Source: JBKJUK01 sp046590705
GTDB lineage: Bacteria > Acidobacteriota > Thermoanaerobaculia > Gp7-AA8
Length of the DNA: 7,150 nucleotides
Assembly: GCA_046590705.1 (NCBI GenBank)
Contig: JBKJUK010000215.1
Location: 1-7,150, forward strand
Reading direction: 5' to 3'
Part shown: in pieces, positions 5,029-7,150 of the stretch
Position numbering within the stretch: position 1 is the first letter of the stretch
How the letters are laid out: each line of letters begins with the position of its first letter
Notes under the pieces: model-generated
Seen by the model: the letters and a program-made list of their open reading frames with translations, nothing else
What the model was told of the DNA's origin: nothing
Databases searched by the model: none
Made by a program: the position numbers and the translations under genes

Positions 5029-6885
5029 TCAAGCATTATGCAATTGTGCGTACACATCGCCCGCCACTTTCGGTCCGAGAACCTTCGTCAGATCCTGAGG
5101 TGACGCCTGCTTGACTGCGGCAAGACTTCCGAAGTGCTCGAGCAGCAGTTTGCGACGCTTCGTTCCGATTCCGCTCAGGTCATCGAGCTCGCTGCGCAAC
5201 GTGCGCTTACTACGAAGACGTCGGTGGGATGATACAGAAAATCTGTGGGTTTCATCGCGAATGAGCTGCAGGAGATGTAAGGCCGGATCGTGCTTCTCGA
5301 GTCGGATCGGTTCGTCGAGAGAAGGCAGGTAGATCTCCTCGTCACGCTTGGCCAGCCCGGCGATGGTGATGTTGTCGATGCCGAGTCGCAGCAGCGATGC
5401 GATGGCTGCATTGAGTTGTCCACGTCCGCCGTCGATCAGGATCATGTCCGGTAACGCTTTTTCTTCATCAATCAGACGCTTGTAACGGCGGTGCACTGCC
5501 TCCGCGATCGATCGGAAGTCATCAGCCCCGATGACGGTCTTGATGTTGAAGACCCGGTAAAGGTTCTTGTCGAGCTTCCCCTGATCGAACACGACCATCC
5601 CTGCCACGGAGTCGGTGCCCTGAATGTTCGAGATGTCGAATGATTCGATCCGAACGATCTCGCCAGTGTGTCCGAGAATCTGGCCCAGGCGGGTCGCTGC
5701 AACCTGGAGACGATCCTGAGTAGATTTGCGAAATCGTGATTCGTGAGAGAGCCGTGCGTTGCGCATGGCCAGTTCCAGACGATCTACTGAGTTGCCCCGC
5801 TGTGGAATCCGGATCGTCACTTTTGAGCCGCGCTGCGCTGTGAGCCATTGCGTGACGAGCTCCTGCTCTTCCAGTTCGAAGGGAACCTGAAGTTCCGGTG
5901 GAATGAAAAGATTGTCCTGGTAGTAGCGTTGTATGACTTCCGCCAAAAAGTTATTGCGATCATACAAGGCGACCTTCTCCCAGAAGATTTCGCGACGATC
6001 GACGACGTTGCCATCGCGGAGAATGAAGACTTGTGTGGCAACGTCTCCTCCCTCTTCGTACAGACCCCACACATCGGCGTCCTCTCCACTCGACGAGGCC
6101 ACGCGTTGCTCGGACTGGATCCGCTCGATGGTGCGAATCAGATCGCGATAGTAGGTCGCAACCTCGAAGTTCTCCGATTCTGCAGCTCCGTACATCCGTT
6201 CTTTCAGCCTGGTCTGGAGTTCCTTGGTCTTCCCGCCAAGGAAGAGGACGACATCGTCGACCATCTCCATGTATCTGGCTCGGTCGGTGAGTTCGGTCAC
6301 GCAGGGTCCGAGGCACTGCTTCATGTCGTAGTAGAGACAGGGCCGTTTCAGTGCGCTGACCCCTTCCGTAATCCGGAGGTCGCAGCTTCTGAGTTTGAAT
6401 TGGTCCGCCACGAGTTTCAGGATTCGCCGGGCGGTGCCGGCGAAGAACGGGCCGAAGAAGAGATCGCCTTTCTGACGGTTCACCTTCCGAGTGAATACGG
6501 CACGAGGGTATGGTTCCGATAGCGTGACCTTGATGTAGGGATATGTTTTGTCGTCACGCAGCAGCACGTTGTAGCGGGGCTGATTCGTCTTGATGAGGTT
6601 GTTCTCGAGCAGGATTGCTTCTAGCTCGTTGTTGGTGGTGAGGTAATCGATGGTGTCGATCTCGTTGATCAACGTCATCGTCTTCGAATCACGCGCTCCC
6701 CTGCCGAATATGTAGGAAGAAACGCGACTGCGGAGATTTCGGGCCTTGCCTACATAAATCACGACACCTTCGGCGTTCCTGTGAAGGTACACCCCGGGTC
6801 TCTCAGGAAGCTCCTTGAGACGGGCCTTCAGTCGCTCGAGTTTCTCGGCCTGCTCGGTTACATTGAGTCGTGATTTTCTGGACAT
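5029..6885 (-). CDS. uvrC: Excinuclease ABC subunit C (UvrC)
   Basis: A 618-residue, full-length UvrC, the cytoplasmic nuclease that makes both incisions after UvrA/UvrB damage recognition. The N-terminal GIY-YIG domain (about 27-105) has PGVYLH (30-35), IYVGKARNLRSRV (43-55) and ELEAILLENNLIK (87-99) and makes the 3' incision. Four cysteines at 168, 183, 191 and 195 (C-x14-C-x7-C-x3-C) match the iron-sulfur cluster ligands described for UvrC. A UVR/coiled-coil, UvrB-binding segment spans about 205-258. The C-terminal RNase H-like domain carries the 5'-incision triad: Asp417 (SFDISN), Asp485 (LIDGGRGQL) and His547 (DETHRF). Tandem helix-hairpin-helix motifs (about 567-615, SGIGTKRRKLLLEHFGS) end the protein. 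All key residues are present. ATG 6885 fits the family start, although no clear Shine-Dalgarno precedes it and no upstream in-frame start is near. It heads the four-gene cluster. Confidence 0.98.
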   Translation of the reverse strand: MSRKSRLNVTEQAEKLERLKARLKELPERPGVYLHRNAEGVVIYVGKARNLRSRVSSYIFGRGARDSKTMTLINEIDTIDYLTTNNELEAILLENNLIKTNQPRYNVLLRDDKTYPYIKVTLSEPYPRAVFTRKVNRQKGDLFFGPFFAGTARRILKLVADQFKLRSCDLRITEGVSALKRPCLYYDMKQCLGPCVTELTDRARYMEMVDDVVLFLGGKTKELQTRLKERMYGAAESENFEVATYYRDLIRTIERIQSEQRVASSSGEDADVWGLYEEGGDVATQVFILRDGNVVDRREIFWEKVALYDRNNFLAEVIQRYYQDNLFIPPELQVPFELEEQELVTQWLTAQRGSKVTIRIPQRGNSVDRLELAMRNARLSHESRFRKSTQDRLQVAATRLGQILGHTGEIVRIESFDISNIQGTDSVAGMVVFDQGKLDKNLYRVFNIKTVIGADDFRSIAEAVHRRYKRLIDEEKALPDMILIDGGRGQLNAAIASLLRLGIDNITIAGLAKRDEEIYLPSLDEPIRLEKHDPALHLLQLIRDETHRFSVSSHRRLRSKRTLRSELDDLSGIGTKRRKLLLEHFGSLAAVKQASPQDLTKVLGPKVAGDVYAQLHNA

Positions 6886-6976
6886 GCGATCGACGTGAGA
6901 ACAGCAGCAGCTCGCCGATCATTCTGCTAGCTCGGAGAATGCTCTAACTTCTGTAAGGTCGCGTGCTCGCAAGATA
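6886..6976 (-). other. uvrC leader and presumed promoter region
   Basis: About 90 nt between the REP-like copy and uvrC. A promoter for the cluster should lie here or further upstream, but I find no convincing -35/-10 pair. TTGCGA (6972-6967) could be a -35 element but lacks a matching -10 box. An imperfect dyad (6917-6944) is the only structured element. No E. coli-type (CTGT-N8-ACAG) or Bacillus-type LexA box is present. Confidence 0.4.
6917..6944. repeat. Imperfect dyad upstream of uvrC
   Basis: CATTCT (6920-6925) and AGAATG (6936-6941) form a 6-bp inverted repeat around 10 nt. After one mismatch the outer GA/TC pairs also match. One helical turn plus between half-sites suits a dimeric regulator, but a hit of this size can arise by chance. 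Confidence 0.3.
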
Positions 6977-7003
6977 TGTGTGGCACAGGCAATCCTGCCT
7001 GTG
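6977..7003 (+). repeat. REP-like hairpin repeat, copy 1
   Basis: A 27-bp unit: a 7-nt head TGTGTGG (6977-6983), then a perfect 8-bp stem CACAGGCA (6984-6991), loop ATCC, and TGCCTGTG (6996-7003). Its exact reverse complement recurs at 7119-7145. The G-rich head next to a palindrome recalls REP elements moved by RAYT transposases, whose head is GTAG/GGAG; here it is GTGG. No RAYT gene is in the window. Confidence 0.8.
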
Positions 7004-7118
7004 GGGCGGAGAAGAAAGTTCAGGGCCACTGCTCGGCGTTTCGCGCATGTAGTCGGCGATAGGAGCGACATGTCGGGTACACGGAAAGAAATCGTCATTC
7101 GAAATCAGTGCGTCGCGT
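7004..7118. other. Spacer between the two REP-like copies
   Basis: 115 nt with no recognised gene. It contains the 10-bp palindrome CGACATGTCG (7066-7075). The arm CATGTAGTCG (7046-7055) can also pair with CGACATG (7066-7072), leaving an AG bulge. On the plus strand AGGAG (7061-7065) precedes an ATG at 7070 that stays open to the window edge; this is judged a weak candidate and not called. Confidence 0.4.
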
Positions 7119-7145
7119 CACAGGCAGGATTGCCTGTGCCACACA
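7119..7145 (-). repeat. REP-like hairpin repeat, copy 2 (inverted)
   Basis: The perfect reverse complement of copy 1: stem CACAGGCA (7119-7126), loop GGAT, TGCCTGTG (7131-7138), head complement CCACACA (7139-7145). The heads of the two copies point outwards, so the pair forms a tail-to-tail, BIME-like unit of 169 bp. Confidence 0.8.
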
Positions 7146-7150
7146 ACCGC

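Noticed and set aside
5848..6522. A 224-codon plus-strand open frame opposite uvrC
   Set aside because: It lies wholly antisense to the GIY-YIG to UVR part of a clear, intact uvrC. Its translation shows no recognisable domain, and it is explained by codon bias of the real gene.
6886..6976. A LexA (SOS) box before uvrC
   Set aside because: Neither CTGT-N8-ACAG, GAAC-N4-GTTC nor GTTC-N7-GTTC is present on either strand.
6977..7145. A CRISPR array or an insertion-sequence end pair
   Set aside because: There are only two copies, in inverted orientation, with a 115-nt spacer. There is no transposase and no target duplication visible next to the copies, so a REP-like pair fits better.

Overview
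All the genes in this window lie on the minus strand, so the natural reading runs from high to low coordinates. The DNA is moderately GC-rich and looks chromosomal: a core DNA-repair gene, the RNase P RNA gene, a peptidoglycan-recycling enzyme and four conserved but less well characterised proteins. There are no transposases, phage genes, integrases, tRNAs or CRISPR arrays. The RNase P RNA is the ancestral (class A) bacterial type. A DUF4388-like domain joined to a SPOR domain, a DUF4126 membrane protein and a cyclic-nucleotide/FHA protein together suggest a diderm bacterium of the Acidobacteriota / former Deltaproteobacteria kind. That assignment comes from domain content only and is tentative.

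Layout, in the direction of transcription. (1) 7150-6886: intergenic DNA with two perfect inverted copies of a 27-bp hairpin-forming, REP-like repeat (6977-7003 and 7119-7145), then the uvrC leader. (2) 6885-2258: a tight four-gene cluster. uvrC (excinuclease subunit C) is followed after 20 nt by a 574-residue protein with a DUF4388/PatA-like N-terminus, one membrane segment and a C-terminal SPOR-like domain. One nt later comes a DUF4126 membrane protein, which overlaps a 148-residue NYN/PIN-like nuclease-fold protein by ATGA. The spacing predicts one polycistronic mRNA with translational coupling. (3) 2257-2094: about 165 nt of intergenic DNA with a palindrome right at the last stop codon and an extended -10 promoter placed to start transcription at the mature 5' end of RNase P RNA. 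(4) 2093-1730: rnpB. (5) 1727-774: an LD-carboxypeptidase (peptidase family S66) whose only good start codon is 4 nt from the closing helix of rnpB, with no terminator and no free Shine-Dalgarno between them. (6) 777 to the window edge: a cyclic-nucleotide-binding plus FHA protein, ATGA-coupled to the carboxypeptidase and cut off by the window start.

Themes: UvrC makes the dual incisions of nucleotide excision repair. The SPOR protein (denuded peptidoglycan binding) and the LD-carboxypeptidase (muropeptide recycling) both concern the cell wall. The NYN protein and RNase P concern RNA processing. The CAP_ED/FHA protein has two signal-input domains and would be co-expressed with the wall-recycling enzyme. 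No obviously new defence or mobile system is visible. The most unusual points are the rnpB-ldcA junction, the DUF4388-TM-SPOR architecture, the tail-to-tail REP-like pair upstream of uvrC, and an RNase P RNA whose L15 region lacks an obvious GGU motif.
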